Shown: in pieces, positions 37,005 through 48,778 of the stretch
Position numbering within the stretch: the stretch's first letter is position 1
How the letters are laid out: each line of letters begins with the position of its first letter
Source: Phlebiopsis flavidoalba
Taxonomy: Eukaryota > Basidiomycota > Agaricomycetes > Polyporales > Phanerochaetaceae
Assembly (NCBI GenBank): GCA_035772785.1
Contig: JAOCPU010000028.1
Coordinates: 310,001-374,000, forward strand
Reading direction: 5' to 3'
Length of the DNA: 64,000 nt
Position numbers and translations under genes: made by a program
Notes under the pieces: generated by a model
What the model saw: the letters and a program-made list of their open reading frames with translations, nothing else
What the model was told of the DNA's origin: nothing
The model's database searches: none

Positions 37005-37996
37005 AGTTGATCGAGTGGACATATTCAATCGCTAGGTACTAAAGAAAAAGGATTTCCCATTCGCAAGGGGACAGGATTCGTATATGTCCGTCACGCGTCA
37101 CACAGACTCCCCCAACCGAGCGCAAGTAACGCGTCACAAGCATCGTGGCGCTTTCGCTCGCGATGGCACCAGTTTCGGCTCTCGCCCAAGCATTCCACCA
37201 TCGACAGAGCTGTTTGTACAGCTAGCTGCGGTAGGGATATTTTCAGGATACTTATGCACCTTCATCATCCATTTCCAGTGCTGGATTGCAAGAGTTTTCG
37301 CAGTTCCTGAAACCCGGGCACTGCGGTGTGACCTGCCGGCAGTCACGGCCCGTTATCCAGATCGGGCAGTGCATGGGCGAGAGCTGGCTCAGCACGTCTT
37401 GTGCTGTAAGCCAATTAATGCGTATACCTTCGTGTGAACGTGACACCCATGCACCATGAATTTAGTCTGGCTATGACATTATCGCCAAGATTAATATTCC
37501 GTCGTACAAGTCATGCGTATCCGTCAAGCACATTCGATAATGGCCGTGTCCCCAAGTCAATTGCTCATATGATCGGCTACTAGCGCACCCACAATTTTGG
37601 TGTGGATCCGAACCACGCCTTTGAAGCACTGGCCTGCGTTAACGGCAGGAGAAAGGCGCCGCAAGGATAGTACCAGAGCTCAGTGTCGGACTCAAATAAC
37701 TTGCGCAAGGAGGCGTTTCATAGAATTTGGCAATGGGCCGCGAGCTCATTGGTCTGGCCTCGAAGAGGTTGCCACGATCACACTTCCCGAGTATTATAAT
37801 GTCTTGCTAACATTACCGATCAACGCTCGAACCTTTTGGATGGTGAGTGTCCCCTCCGTACATTATGGTGCAGTCGTGTCCGCGAGGGGCTTGTAGCCTC
37901 CTGCTGTTGTATGCGTGTGGTCCGTCATGCACTCATGTTACTAATCGATCGATCTTCATACCGCAACTAGACATTGACAGGATATTCTTGGACGAA
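37005..37996. other. Spacer right of the foldback element
   Basis: No recognisable gene. A 117-codon plus-strand frame (37084-37437) has no family resemblance and no convincing splice context. No second foldback copy seen here. Confidence 0.45.
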
Positions 37997-39396
37997 ATGC
38001 AGCAGAGTTGAAGCTCCTATCTAGTCGAACGCTATGAGGCATACATTGCGAGATATGGGGAAGAAGGCTACCTCAACAACCTGGCCCCCACTTCAGAGGA
38101 TGCAAGCGCTCCGTCGGCGACGAGAGGAAAATGGCTGCGCAAGCGGTGAGGAAGAAGAACGCGTGAGGCAGGCTCTCGAAGCAAAAGCCCAGTATTGAGG
38201 GCGAGTGGAGGAGGTTCGGACCTGGCCCGTAGGGAAGCAGAGGACAGTTGCACAACGGGGAAGGTCAGGAGGATAAGAGGATTGTGGACGAGGAGGAGGG
38301 CGAGAGGGGCACCGAGGTGCGTGCGCGATACATCGGGAAGCGCTAAACGCGCTTGCGGAAGCGAGGGAAGCACGCAGAACAAGAACGAGTCTCGCATTCG
38401 ATACCGCAACGGGAGAGGAAGCTCGGAGAGCTGACGAACGACGAAGGATTGAGCAAGAGGGGTATTCTACAACGGCCAGCACGAAGCGGAGGTAGCAGCG
38501 CGTAGTAGAAGTTCGACGTCAGATTTGCTGTCGTCCTCTAGTCTCTCAGAGCGTGCCCTAGCCAAGAATAGCCGTCGGAAAGACCTCCCCGAATGGACGC
38601 GTAACCATCAGAGGCGATAGCGCAGGAGCCGGAGGACACCTACGCCAATTGCCATCCCTGTTTTGCAACACACCTCAACGCGCTGCAAGGCCACCAAGTT
38701 CATTGCAACCAGCAATCCGCGAATCCTTACTATCATTGGTGCCCCCCTACTATGGCCAGGAATTCACCGGGGTACCATATGGGAGATGACACCGACTCGG
38801 AAAGCAGAAACGCACCGTGGAAGTCGGACCCCCCGTCAGGCTGATCCATCGCCGAACAAGTCGAAACAACCCAATGCAGGGTAAGCTGCGCTCTGTGAGT
38901 TATCACGAATTGCCATTGACTCATCTATACAGGGCATTGTGTATCCTCGCAACCGATGACTACGACGTCCCCGCTCCGCCGGAAATGGGTCCCTGTGCGA
39001 TACCCTACTGTCTGCATGTCGCAGCATCAGCTGAAGCAAGGATACTTTCCTTCACTTCAGTCCATGTTCTCTCAATCACAACAAATGAACGCTCCGCTGA
39101 ATCGGCCGCCTCTTTTTGCTCGAAACAAAACTGCTGGCTCACTCTACAATAACCTTTTGCCCGAAGCCAACAGCATCACGCGCCCGCCTGGTCGTTCCTC
39201 CATTCGTCCCTGCGTATGCCTAATCCCGGACCGCTTCCAACACCCATATGATAAATACGGACACAGCGCGGGCCAGTCCCGTCTAGTTCACGACCGCCTG
39301 TTCCCCCTCCTCCGCCCTCGCCCAACTGCACCTCCTCCGGCACCGGCACGTATTGTACGCGGGGCTTCTACGGAGACTGAAGTCAGAAGGATCTGA
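37997..39396 (+). CDS. Unrecognised charged, proline-rich protein
   Basis: Not recognised. From a possible ATG at 37997 the reading gives SYLVERYEAYIARYGEEGYL and NNLAPTSEDASAPSATRG. A highly charged Arg/Glu-rich stretch follows, with ALNALAEAREARRTRTSLA and FDTATGEEARRADERRRIEQ (38340-38470), which is probably helical or coiled coil. A proline- and serine-rich half includes PPYYGQEFTGVPYG (38740-38790), a candidate intron at 38881-38932 (GTAAGC...ACAG), and SPLRRKWVPVRYPTVCMSQH near 38965-39025. A plausible stop is 39394-39396. One early in-frame TGA and several frame shifts are needed. Coding-like composition and a good intron support a gene. No domain is evident; a transposon-derived gag-like origin is possible but unsupported. 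Confidence 0.42.
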
Positions 39397-40384
39397 AGTC
39401 GGTGCGTCTTGCCGAGGGATTGATTTGCCTCGTTTCCCCTCTCGATAGCTCGTGTCAACACCGCGCGAAGATAAGGAAACGTGTGGCATTCTACTCGGCA
39501 AAGACAAGGGGAGCAATTACGTTGTCACTGACGCTGCTTCATGTCCCCAAAACAGCATTCGACCAGCGACACATGCACAATGGATGAAGAGGAGCTAGCG
39601 TTTTACAATCATTCGGAAGAATGCGGCATCTCATCACGCTATGGCTGGGTACGTCGCTTGTACCCGTCACTGCCGCTTTTGTGTTTTAACATGCCCTAGA
39701 TACATACCCACCCCACTCAGTCATGCTTTATGTCATCTGTAGATTTACACCACGCACTCCGGCTTCCAACGGAATGCTTCCAGAGTGCCTTTGCGGTTGT
39801 CTGCGCCCCGACGTTCTAAACCTAAGTACGCGTCTACACTATGGTCTATCATATTGCTACGTACTACAGGAGTTTTCAGCCTTTGGCATTTTCCGACTTA
39901 CCGCAACCCCGGTGGTCTACAAGTCATTTCTAGACTGTCAAGCCAAAGAAGCTTTCCACCCTCATCCAGATATCCCTATATATACTGTTAGTATGGTGAT
40001 TAATAGACCGACATGATTTGGCTCACAATCTCCACAGGATTGCGTAACTTTCCCATGTACAAATGAAGGACGCTCCTTTGGAGATCGTCTTGACTTGCGG
40101 GAATCAGTAAGGGCTTTTTCTTTGGAGGGATTCTGTAAAAACTGTGCAACATTCATCCATGTATTCACACCCGCAACGTATACCTGAGCATTCACATCAT
40201 GTATCTCTTCGTGCAAAAACTCGTGTAAATTATGTACATTCTTCTGTATAAACCAGCCCATTTGTCTATATCGCTGCCTGCTCTGCCATGCTCGACGATC
40301 TGGACTTTGATGGATGATCTTGAAGTGTTGCCTTATCAGGACACGCGATAATTGAGTCTTCCGTCGAATCTCGACGCATCCACC
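39397..40384. other. Spacer with a possible small gene
   Basis: A plus-strand ATG at 39580 opens MDEEELAFYNHSEECGISS, followed by a GTACGT donor, which looks like a first exon. A second open segment at 39723-40016 could follow. I recognise neither. The last 350 bases serve as leader region for the methyltransferase at 40385. Confidence 0.3.
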
Positions 40385-42155
40385 ATGCCAATCGGCCCAG
40401 ACGACGTCGAGGAGGAGCAGAGGGCGTTCACGAACGTCGTCGCGACGTTCAACCAGTATGCCTCCTACTCCGTGCGTACCCGCCTCTTCATGCGCACATG
40501 CGAGTAACAGAGCAACATACGCGGACCACAGCTCTCGGCGAACAATCGTCGCCGACAAAGATATATATAAGGTCCCCAGGGCCGATCAGGAGCTTCTCAC
40601 GGCCATTGGGTACAAGACAAACTGCACGAGGTTGACGAGGCCATCATCGCAAATGCCAAGTTTCTGAAGCAACTTGTGGCGGATCCCGAAATATTCGGGC
40701 ACGAGCTAGAGGATGAGGAGAGCGAGGGGCAAGATGTGCTGCTAGGGGGGACGTCTCATTCGCACGGTATGAAATAACTCCTGAAGACTTGGACGTCAAG
40801 ATGGATTGCTTACTAGGCTCCTTTCTTGAAGATCACTCGCATTCACACTCCCACTCGCACGGGGGCTCATGATCACTCTCACGGCGCGCCCTCTGGATCT
40901 GGCCAACCGCGGGGTAAATACAGACCGACGGAGGGCGACATGGACAAGCTGCGCAGCACAATTAAGCAGTTCGTCCGCGACTGGAGCGAGGAGGTACTCT
41001 CGGGGCTCTGGGTGCTGTTCTGGCTGATCAGCGAGCGCGTCTGCAATACAGGGCAAGGCTGAGCGAGATGCGTGCTACGAGCCCATGAAGGAAGCACTGA
41101 TGGAACATTTCAAGGATAGGTCCGATGATGACAGGTATAGTGCGCGTATCGTTCTTTGGACGAATGTTTTCTCGCTTACCTGCTAGAGCCTAGATCGAAG
41201 TTGCGAGTTCTCGTACCCGGTGCGGGTCTGTGCCGTCTAGCATGGGATATTGCGAAACTAGGTGAGTAGTGTCATGCGACAGATTCATTCTCGGCACACG
41301 ACTGACCCCGCATAGGATTTGCAATGCCAAGGAAACGAGTTCTCCCACTATATGCTGCTCGCTTCCTTTTTCATTTTGAACCGGCAAGTATCTGCGTGAT
41401 TCTCTACTTCTACCTCGGCTCATTGAAATAGGACGAGTCAAGTGGACGAGCACACGATCTACCCTACGTGCACTCCTTTTCCAATATCCAAAACAAGGCT
41501 GCCCTTTTGCGATCAGTCTCGTTCCCCGACGTCTCGCCCTCGTCTCTTCCGCCGAACTCTAACTTTTCTCTTGTAGCTGGTAAGCGGACTGAGACATCTT
41601 CGTGGAGTGCTTCTTTACAAACCTTCCTAGGCGACTTCGAGGAGATATACGGTCCGGATGAGTACGAAGACGGCGAGCCCCAGGCCGGTCTCTGGGACGC
41701 CATCCTCACCTGCTTCTTCATTGACACAGTATGTACCTAACGAGCCACCCTCTTTCATCGCTTAACGAGAATCTAGGCCAAGAACATTATCAACTACCTT
41801 CGCATCATTCACAAGAAGCTCGCTCCCGGGGGAGTCTGGATTAACCTAGGTGAGAATTATCTGTCCAAGCGAGTGGCTGAGCTGATTCGGTTCAGGCCCG
41901 CTGCTGTGGCACTGGGAGAATAACAACTCGGGCGACACGTCTGTCGAAACTAAGCTTGGATGAGGTAAAAGCCCTCGCGCGAAAAATCGGTTTCGAGATT
42001 TCGGTGGGTCGCGTCCACCTTCTTTACGTCAACCACGTGTTCTGACGAGGAGCTAGAACGAGCGCACGATTGACACGACGTACACGAACAACGCGCAGAG
42101 CATGCTCGGGTACGTATACCACGCAGAATTCTGGACCGCGACGAAGGTCGCGTAA
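40385..42155 (+). CDS. CARNMT1: Carnosine N-methyltransferase (N2227-like)
   Basis: SAM-dependent methyltransferase of the N2227/YNL092W family, cytosolic or nuclear, acting on histidine-containing dipeptides in characterised members. Start MPIGPDDVEEEQRAFTN at 40385, then TFNQYASYS, intron, LSANNRRR. QELLTAIGYK and ANAKFLKQLVADPEIFG follow (40590-40700). An unusual His-rich insertion HSHSHSHSHGG plus HDHSHG sits at 40833-40890. GDMDKLRSTIKQFVRDWSEE precedes the SAM motif VLVPGAGLCRLAWDIA (41205-41260). Then come NEFSHYMLLASFFILN, the YPYVHSFSNI segment (41460-41490), WDAILTCFFIDT (41695-41730) and the C-terminal SMLGYVYHAEFWTATKVA to taa 42153-42155. About eight introns. Family assignment is firm; the actual fungal substrate is not known to me. 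Confidence 0.92.
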
Positions 42156-42289
42156 GATGTGGTGTACATCTTGAATTCTTATTCCCGAATTATATTATAC
42201 TCGTAGCAACATATCCGTCGTCAAAGATCATCACTAAAATAGATATCAAAACCAAACCAAGATTGAGATTCCAACCCGCCTCCCTATCC

Positions 42290-44407
42290 TCACGCCTTCT
42301 CCGACCCCGCCTCCTCAGCAGCAGCAGCTCGCTTGAGCACTCCTTCTTCTCTCTCCTCAACCGCTCACTCTCTTTGATACCAAAGCCATCGCGGAAGACC
42401 ATCTGCACCTCCTCGAGGCTAAGGCCAGCGGTTTCGGGGAAGCAGAAGAAGACGAAGATGCAGCCGAGCAGACAGAGGCCTGCGTAGAAGCCAAATGGGC
42501 ACCCGCGGGCGTGATGCGGTCCATGAGCGAGAGGTATGTTGAGCCGATGAGTAGGTTGCCGGCCCCAGTTGCAGAATGTGGCGAGTGAGGTACCAATACC
42601 ACGCACTATGCGTGGATTAGCTCGGTGAGTGGAGAGAGGAGAAGGGGAGGGGACGTACCTTCGAGGCTGAACAGCTCGCCTTGCTGCCACGGGACGTTTA
42701 CCCAGGCCGGTGGCGTACGATGCGACGTAAAATATCATCGACAGCAAGACAATGGCGGACCATGAAGTAGGGTAAGTCGCGCCGTCGACCAGGGTTCCGC
42801 CAGTGTGTCTTGTCAAGTCTACAGAGGGGCGTGACGATGAGATAGGATGAATGCGCAGTGGGGGGTGCAAGGAAGGAACTTACAGAAGAACGAGATGCTT
42901 GCCAGCGTCAGGCCGATGACCATGCCCGGGGCAGAGAAGAGCATGATCTTCCTTCTGCCGATGATGTCGATATACTTGAGTGCGAACAGCGTAAAGATGA
43001 AGTTCGTGCCGGAGACAATCAGGCCAACAGCTGTCGGTTGGTTTGAAACCTATCTCCTTGAACAGCGTCGCGCTATAGTACCTATGTGGAGACTTGTGAG
43101 AAAGGCGCATGTTAGTATAGAAAACGCGCATACATAAGGGTGTTGAAGCCAGACAGCTGTTGGAAAGCTTGCATACCGCAGCCAATGACTGAAAGAAATG
43201 TCAACATATTGCAGGTATAATGTTTGGATGGAAGTACGTACTGACTGCACGTCGGTTGATGGGGTTCATGAAGGTCATTACAATACGTTGAAGCAGCGTG
43301 GTTGAGTCTACAACTTCGACATTTCTCCTTACAGCAGCGTGAAGCGCAGTGACCTTGAGCGAGACTTGGGCTGGTGTAGCAAGTGCGTATATGCGCGACC
43401 ATATAACATGCTTTGCCCTGTCCAAGTCACCGCGTCGGATAAGTATCCGCGGCTAGAATTTACATTGAGCAAGTCATAGGCACATAGCAAATGTGTATAC
43501 GTACAAGTGATTCTGGGAGGAAGAAAAGCATGATAAACTTTTTTTGTTGCAGTCCCGAGGGGACAGCACCAAGTCCGACCACACATCGCCAACCGCCGTG
43601 CATATTCTCGAATGCCGCGCCGATACCGTATGCGACGACCTGACCGCCGGTGATCATGACCACGTTGAGGACGACCATACGTCCCCAGCAAGACGCGTTG
43701 GGGAGAGCTCCTGAATGTACAATGGCGCGATGCATGATGCAAGACCTACGCCGATACCAATCAAGAACCGACATCCGATCTTTCCGTGGAGGAGCAATTG
43801 CATCAATACAGGGAATGGAATTCAATCAGAGACGCCTGCGCACCATTGACCATACGGTGTGGCACACGGCTTGCCCGACCGCGCCACCGATGAAAATGAC
43901 GTCCGAGGCGGCGAGTACTGGCTTGCGGCCGAGTGAAGTCAGAGAGCATGCCCGCGACGAGACCGCCAATGAGCGCGCCGAGCGTCGTCGCAGAGGTGAT
44001 GAGCTCCTTTTGCCCGGACGAGAGCTCGGCGGGGCCCCAGGTCGGAGCCGATGGTCACGAGAGCTCCAGAAATCACGCCCGTGTCGTAACCTGTGATTGA
44101 GATAGGCCGGTCAGTGAGAGTTGGAGGCGGAGACGGAGCGAGATCACGGACCGAAGAGGAGGCCTGAGATGCTCGCGCAGGCGACGAGCATCCACACAAA
44201 CCAGGTCGTCTTGTCCTCGCCCTCGGCCTTGACTGCAAACTCTGAGATCTCGCCCGCCGCGGTGAGCTGGGCGACGTCCTCCGTAACATACCTTCAGGGC
44301 AGATGTTAGCTAGGAGCGATCTTGCACAACGGAACGAAGGAGACGTACTCGTCCTTGTCGTCTTTCATGTCTTCCGAGTCACGTCTGCGTCCCACAGACC
44401 CGGCCAT
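42290..44407 (-). CDS. ITR1: MFS sugar transporter, myo-inositol (ITR) type
   Basis: Twelve-helix proton symporter of the plasma membrane, closest in memory to fungal myo-inositol permeases. Start [20 protein letters not shown] at 44407, intron, then [19 protein letters not shown] and [19 protein letters not shown] (44110-44040). [20 protein letters not shown] follows (43930-43870), then [20 protein letters not shown] near 43685-43625. The central loop contains [31 protein letters not shown], intron, [11 protein letters not shown] come at 43165-43040, then [20 protein letters not shown] at 42965-42900. The terminal helices and the [12 protein letters not shown] sugar-porter signature lie at 42445-42405. 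The most plausible end is [16 protein letters not shown] with stop at 42290; an alternative frame runs to 42190. Inositol specificity is inferred. Confidence 0.88.
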
Positions 44408-45143
44408 CGCAGAGATAGGTGGACGTGAGAGATTGTAGAAGGTCGACCGCCGCCGACTCGGAGAGGGTTCTTGAGGCTGGGGCAAGACGCTGGCAGAAGG
44501 TCATGCGCAGAGAGAGAGAGGGATAGAGTTTTATGGCCGAGGAGCAAGGGCTTGCATTATTTTGCCGATCAACGCTAGCATGTGGGAAAAAAGCGTCCCA
44601 CAACGCAGGGCTTATGTTTTCCACCCCCGATCTCGCACAGATCTCCGGGGCAAGGCACCGAGAGGCGATCAACTCATATTCGCGACGTCTTGCCCCGTAC
44701 AGAGACCATGGCGAAGAGAAACATATGTTCGAAGGATCGACGATGGGTATCCCTGCACCCTGTAAGGAAAGATAGGAGACAAAATGAGTGTGAGACGCTG
44801 AGAGAGCTCATCCATCCTCGCATTCAAGCGGCTCATCAGGTGACCCTTTAGGCGCCACGAAGCTCCCAGCGAGGGAGGCCAAGATAACAACGCAACATCG
44901 CCGCTCTCTGCCCCAAATTACGGAAATTTCGAGCAACTTCAAGATACAGATAAACATCGCGAGATGATGTAAAGCATCAAGACAAACCGACGCGAAAGAA
45001 AGTCTGGCGTCAAAAGGCACCGACTGCCGCATTTGGACGCGCCACGTGGACTAGTGATGGCGCTGGCGGGGGCCGTTCGCTCGCTCAGGACGTCCACATC
45101 CTCATTACGCCTCCTTCCTCTAGTCACCTCCTAGCTCTTCAAA
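44408..45143. other. Head-to-head promoter region ITR1/ISY1
   Basis: 736 bases between two divergently transcribed genes. No TATA box near either start and no other gene seen. The stretch nearest ISY1 is CT-rich (45105-45140). Confidence 0.5.
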
Positions 45144-46464
45144 ATGGTTAGTCATATAATAACTCAAGCATTTCTTATGCTCATTCGAACTGTACCAGGC
45201 TCGTAATGAGGAAAAGGCACAGTCCATGCTCTACCGGTTCCGCGAGAAGCCCAAGCGGCCGAGCTTGGGCTGGGTACGCGTGCGGGACCGCAGGCCGCGC
45301 ATGGGCCAGTGCCTGTAAGAGTCTGCGAGAGTGTGAGAGATGGAGAGGAGAGATTCTCCGTGAGATTAGTCGCAAGGTGTCTAAGATTCAGGATGGTGCG
45401 TCTCCCAGACGTCAGTGCAATATCACAAACTAAAGCCAGGTCGCTTTAGCTGGTCTGAACGGACTATGAGGTCCGAGATTTGAACGACGAAATCAACAAG
45501 CTTTTGAGGGAGAAGAGGCACTGGGAGAACCAGATTGTCGCGCTGGGAGGTGCCAACTATAGGGCGGAATGTTGCGATGTTGGACGACGATGGTAAGGAA
45601 GTGCCGGGGACGAAGGGCTACAAGTGCGTGAATAATTTATTTCAGCAACACATGCTCTAATCTTCGGACACATTCAAGGTACTTCGGACGCGCGGTGCCG
45701 AAGGAGCTTCCAGGTGTGAAGGAGCTTTTCCAGAGCAAGAAGAAAGAAGAGGAAGAGGAAAACCAGGCCAAGCCTACTACAAGAAGTTCACGAACCAAGG
45801 GCTCCCGCTTACTTTGGAGACCTCGACGAGACAGATGGCTCATTACTCGAATTTGAGAAGCAAGCAGAAGAAGAAGGTGCGTGAGAGGTGCATAACCACT
45901 CACATCCTCATGAACTCATTTGCGCCGCAGAATGGGAGGACGCCTACGCACACCTCCGAAAAGCCCTCAAACCTTCCCGCCGACACGCCAGTACCCCCAC
46001 TGGGAGTCGGGCAATGGCGGCTACAGTTCCCGAGACACAAAGAATAAGCACAAGCCGCCTCCCTCACCATCACCGTGACCACGTCCAACGGCGACACAAA
46101 ACACGCCCCCCACAGACACAAAACGCAAAGCCCCCGACAGCGACACGCGACATGCTCAGACTCCGAGCCCCCCTCAGGTGACGCGTTGAATTCGCGGCCT
46201 AAAGAGACGGTACCTGGCTATGGCGGAAACGGCGGCGCGAAACTGGGCGCGGGGGGGCTCGCCGGACAGGAGGTCACGCGCTCATGCGACAGCGAGCACG
46301 CACGCAGCAACGGCGAGCATACATCTCGTTCCTCTCGCCGGACCACCTGGTGCCACCGAAAAATGCCGACGCGGGAGGAGATGGAGGTGCGTTGGCCTAT
46401 TCGCTGCTTGGGCTCCGGAAGAAGGCGTTGGTTCGAGGAGTATTTCGGCGAGCAGGAGGCGTAG
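45144..46464 (+). CDS. ISY1: Pre-mRNA splicing factor ISY1
   Basis: Component of the Prp19-associated (NineTeen) complex, nuclear. The first exon is only the ATG: 45144-45146 is followed directly by an intron (GTTAGT...CCAG), then [17 protein letters not shown]. Next are [13 protein letters not shown] (45350-45395), intron, [20 protein letters not shown] (45455-45510), [20 protein letters not shown] (45520-45580), intron, [17 protein letters not shown] (45680-45735) and a Lys/Glu stretch. A spacer rich in Pro, Thr and Lys precedes the C-terminal [10 protein letters not shown]...[14 protein letters not shown] with stop 46462-46464. Several single-base shifts, for example near 45260 and 46400. 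Divergent from ITR1. Confidence 0.92.
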
Positions 46465-46715
46465 ATTGTATATGTATGCGTTGTTATTTGATATCCAGAT
46501 TGCGTTGCCTAAGCGGATGACAGACTATGGGAGTGTGTTCAGGTTACGTGTGTGGTAAATTAGGATGTGCGGGAACCCAGCAGCGGGAACGAGACTACGG
46601 CGAATACTCATGTACGTACAGCGTTTAAATGAGACTCTACCACAGCATAGATACAGTCATGATAGGGAGAGTCCGATGGACACAAAGCAATATGGCATAA
46701 TGTGTCCCTTTACTC

Positions 46716-47921
46716 TCAGAGTTGAGCGAGCCATCCAGAAAAAAAGAAGCAGCGACAAGGCCGTACGCCGCAGCGGCAGCGGCACCACCGACGTAGCAGT
46801 GTCGAGAAAAGCGCCCCATAACATATCCTCCGAAGCCCCTGCCAGCCGCACCCGTTATCCGTGCTTTGACCCGCGGCCGAATACGATAAGCACGATGCCA
46901 GTGACAAGGCAGAATAGATAAGAGCTGTGCGGGCCTTGGGGACTAATGAGGAGAAGGAGTGGAATCAGGCTACCAATCGGATTGCGGGGATTAGGGGAAT
47001 TACGCACCAAAGAAATACGGAAGGAGGGGGATGAGACCTCCGAGGGAGGTAACCCATGCCGATGGTGAAGGCAGAGATGTACATGCGCGCGGTGGTGATC
47101 CTCCTCGAGGGCCCTCGCCTAAAACTTGAGCAGGAACGCAGTGAGGCCGACGGACTTTGCTCCAGCGGAGCGCGCTTCGCCCTCGCTCGGACGCGGGTGC
47201 TCGAGCTGGCCGCATCACTGCCATCGCCGTCCCGAGTCCATCTCGACGTCGCGCAGGTTCTTGGTGCGACCTGCCGGCATTCTCGTAGGCCCATACGTCG
47301 GACGACCCGATGGGCCCGAGCACGCCGTACACCTCCGCGCTCCTATTTCTCGCCGTCGCAGCTGCGCAACACGCGCGCGGTCGGTCTGCTTGTGCAGGTG
47401 TACCGGTAGTTGGTTCGCGTGTTCGGCCTGGGCCCGGCGAGGAAACCGCCGATACCCATCGAGGGATCGCGCCCGCGACGAGCTCGGCGATGCAGCGCCG
47501 AGGATGACGCAGTTTACCGCGCACCCGCCAATGCGATGGAAAGGCCCGCGGTGAGGGCAAAGGGGACAGTGAGACCGTCAGAGAGGCCGGATGGACGCTG
47601 TGATGTGGATGACACCATGTGTGAGACGCGGCCTGAATGTCTGCGAGGAAGGGGGCTGTACACATCACTGGACGACGTCTGGGTCTACGAGAGTGCGCTC
47701 ATCATCGTCTTAGTGGGGTCTTTTGCCAAGGATCGACGACCACCGAGCGAGCACGGCGGCTCATGTCTGTCGCACAGTTGGCGGGCAGCGGGGCTGGAGC
47801 CCGCCGCCGGGGAGCTCTCACTGATAGACCACACCGGAGGCTTTTTGCTCACCGTTGCGTCGGCGGCGTTCCGGTGGTGGGAGAGAGCTACGGACGGAGC
47901 GGGGCTCTCAGAGGCGGGCAT
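46716..47921 (-). CDS. CCC1: CCC1/VIT-family iron/manganese transporter
   Basis: Vacuolar-membrane importer that detoxifies Fe2+ and Mn2+ in characterised fungi. Starts MPASESPAPSVALSHHRNAA at 47921. Core motifs are SDGLTVPFALTAGLS (about 47580-47535), AELVAGAIS-MGIGGFLA (47490-47440), YRYL...TDRARVLRSCDGEK-EREVYG (47405-47330), a soluble helical metal-binding region to about 47110, MYISAFTIGMGY with FGGLIPLLPYFF (47085-47000), and the last helix GALSTLLVGGAAAAAAYGL (46825-46765). It appears to have no intron, only frame shifts. The extreme C-terminus is ambiguous: candidate stops at 46716 and 46637 in different frames. It converges with ISY1. Confidence 0.9.
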
Positions 47922-48778
47922 TTTGCTTCGTGAATTCCGTAGAAAAGGATGTGGGGAGTAGGAAGCGGAGAGCTGTGAGGTTCGGAGGGGGACGTGTCGT
48001 GCAGAGGTGGGGTCGTGAGGCGGGCGAGAGTGAGAAGGGGAGGAGGAAAAAGGCTGAGCACGACATTTCTCTTGAAGACCACCGCGTCCAAAGCGGCCGA
48101 GCACGTGACTGACCTAATTTCGCAGTTGTGGATCAGGACTCCACCGCCAGCCAATCACACAGCCGAGGACAAGCGGGACTGTGTCGCGACTGGCCGAATT
48201 TGAGAAACCGCTGTATTTTTTGGTCTGCGCTCACGCCCGACGTGTTCTCTCGGCATCCTCCTCCTCCTTCTTGCTCTCTCTCTGCTTACCGGCCTGTTCA
48301 TGTGCCTCGCAAGTCCCTGATCCTCCATCGTCGATAGCTCTTCGGACAACCCGAAGTGGTCTTTCCTCGGCGACGGCAATCACCAGCGCGTCCTCGTGCG
48401 TGCCTGCATAGCTCGTTTACACATACGACACACTCGGATACGTAGCAGCACCCGCCCGGTCGACTGACGACGTGTGAAGGCTACGTATGGCCCGTCACCC
48501 TGCTCCTTGTCAGAACTCGCGCCAAAGGTCATTCATCGGTATTAACCCCGCGTCCACTTATGAAGTTTATTGGTGACAATTGCAAGGGCTTCTACGCAAT
48601 AATCCGTCTGAATCAACTCAACTTGCGAACCTCGCGGGATATTCGACTGGATTTCTTGCTCGCCGCAAAACGCCGCGAGCGCTTCTCACGACTGTCATTC
48701 ACCATGCTCCTCTGCTAGCGCCTGTGCATCTTCAATTGCGGCCTTTGCCCTGCCTCTTCTCACAAGATCCCACTCACT
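47922..48778. other. Promoter region between CCC1 and the next gene
   Basis: 857 bases between divergent starts. The region is purine-rich on the plus strand near 47950-48070. No gene recognised and no obvious iron-responsive element identified by eye. Confidence 0.45.
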
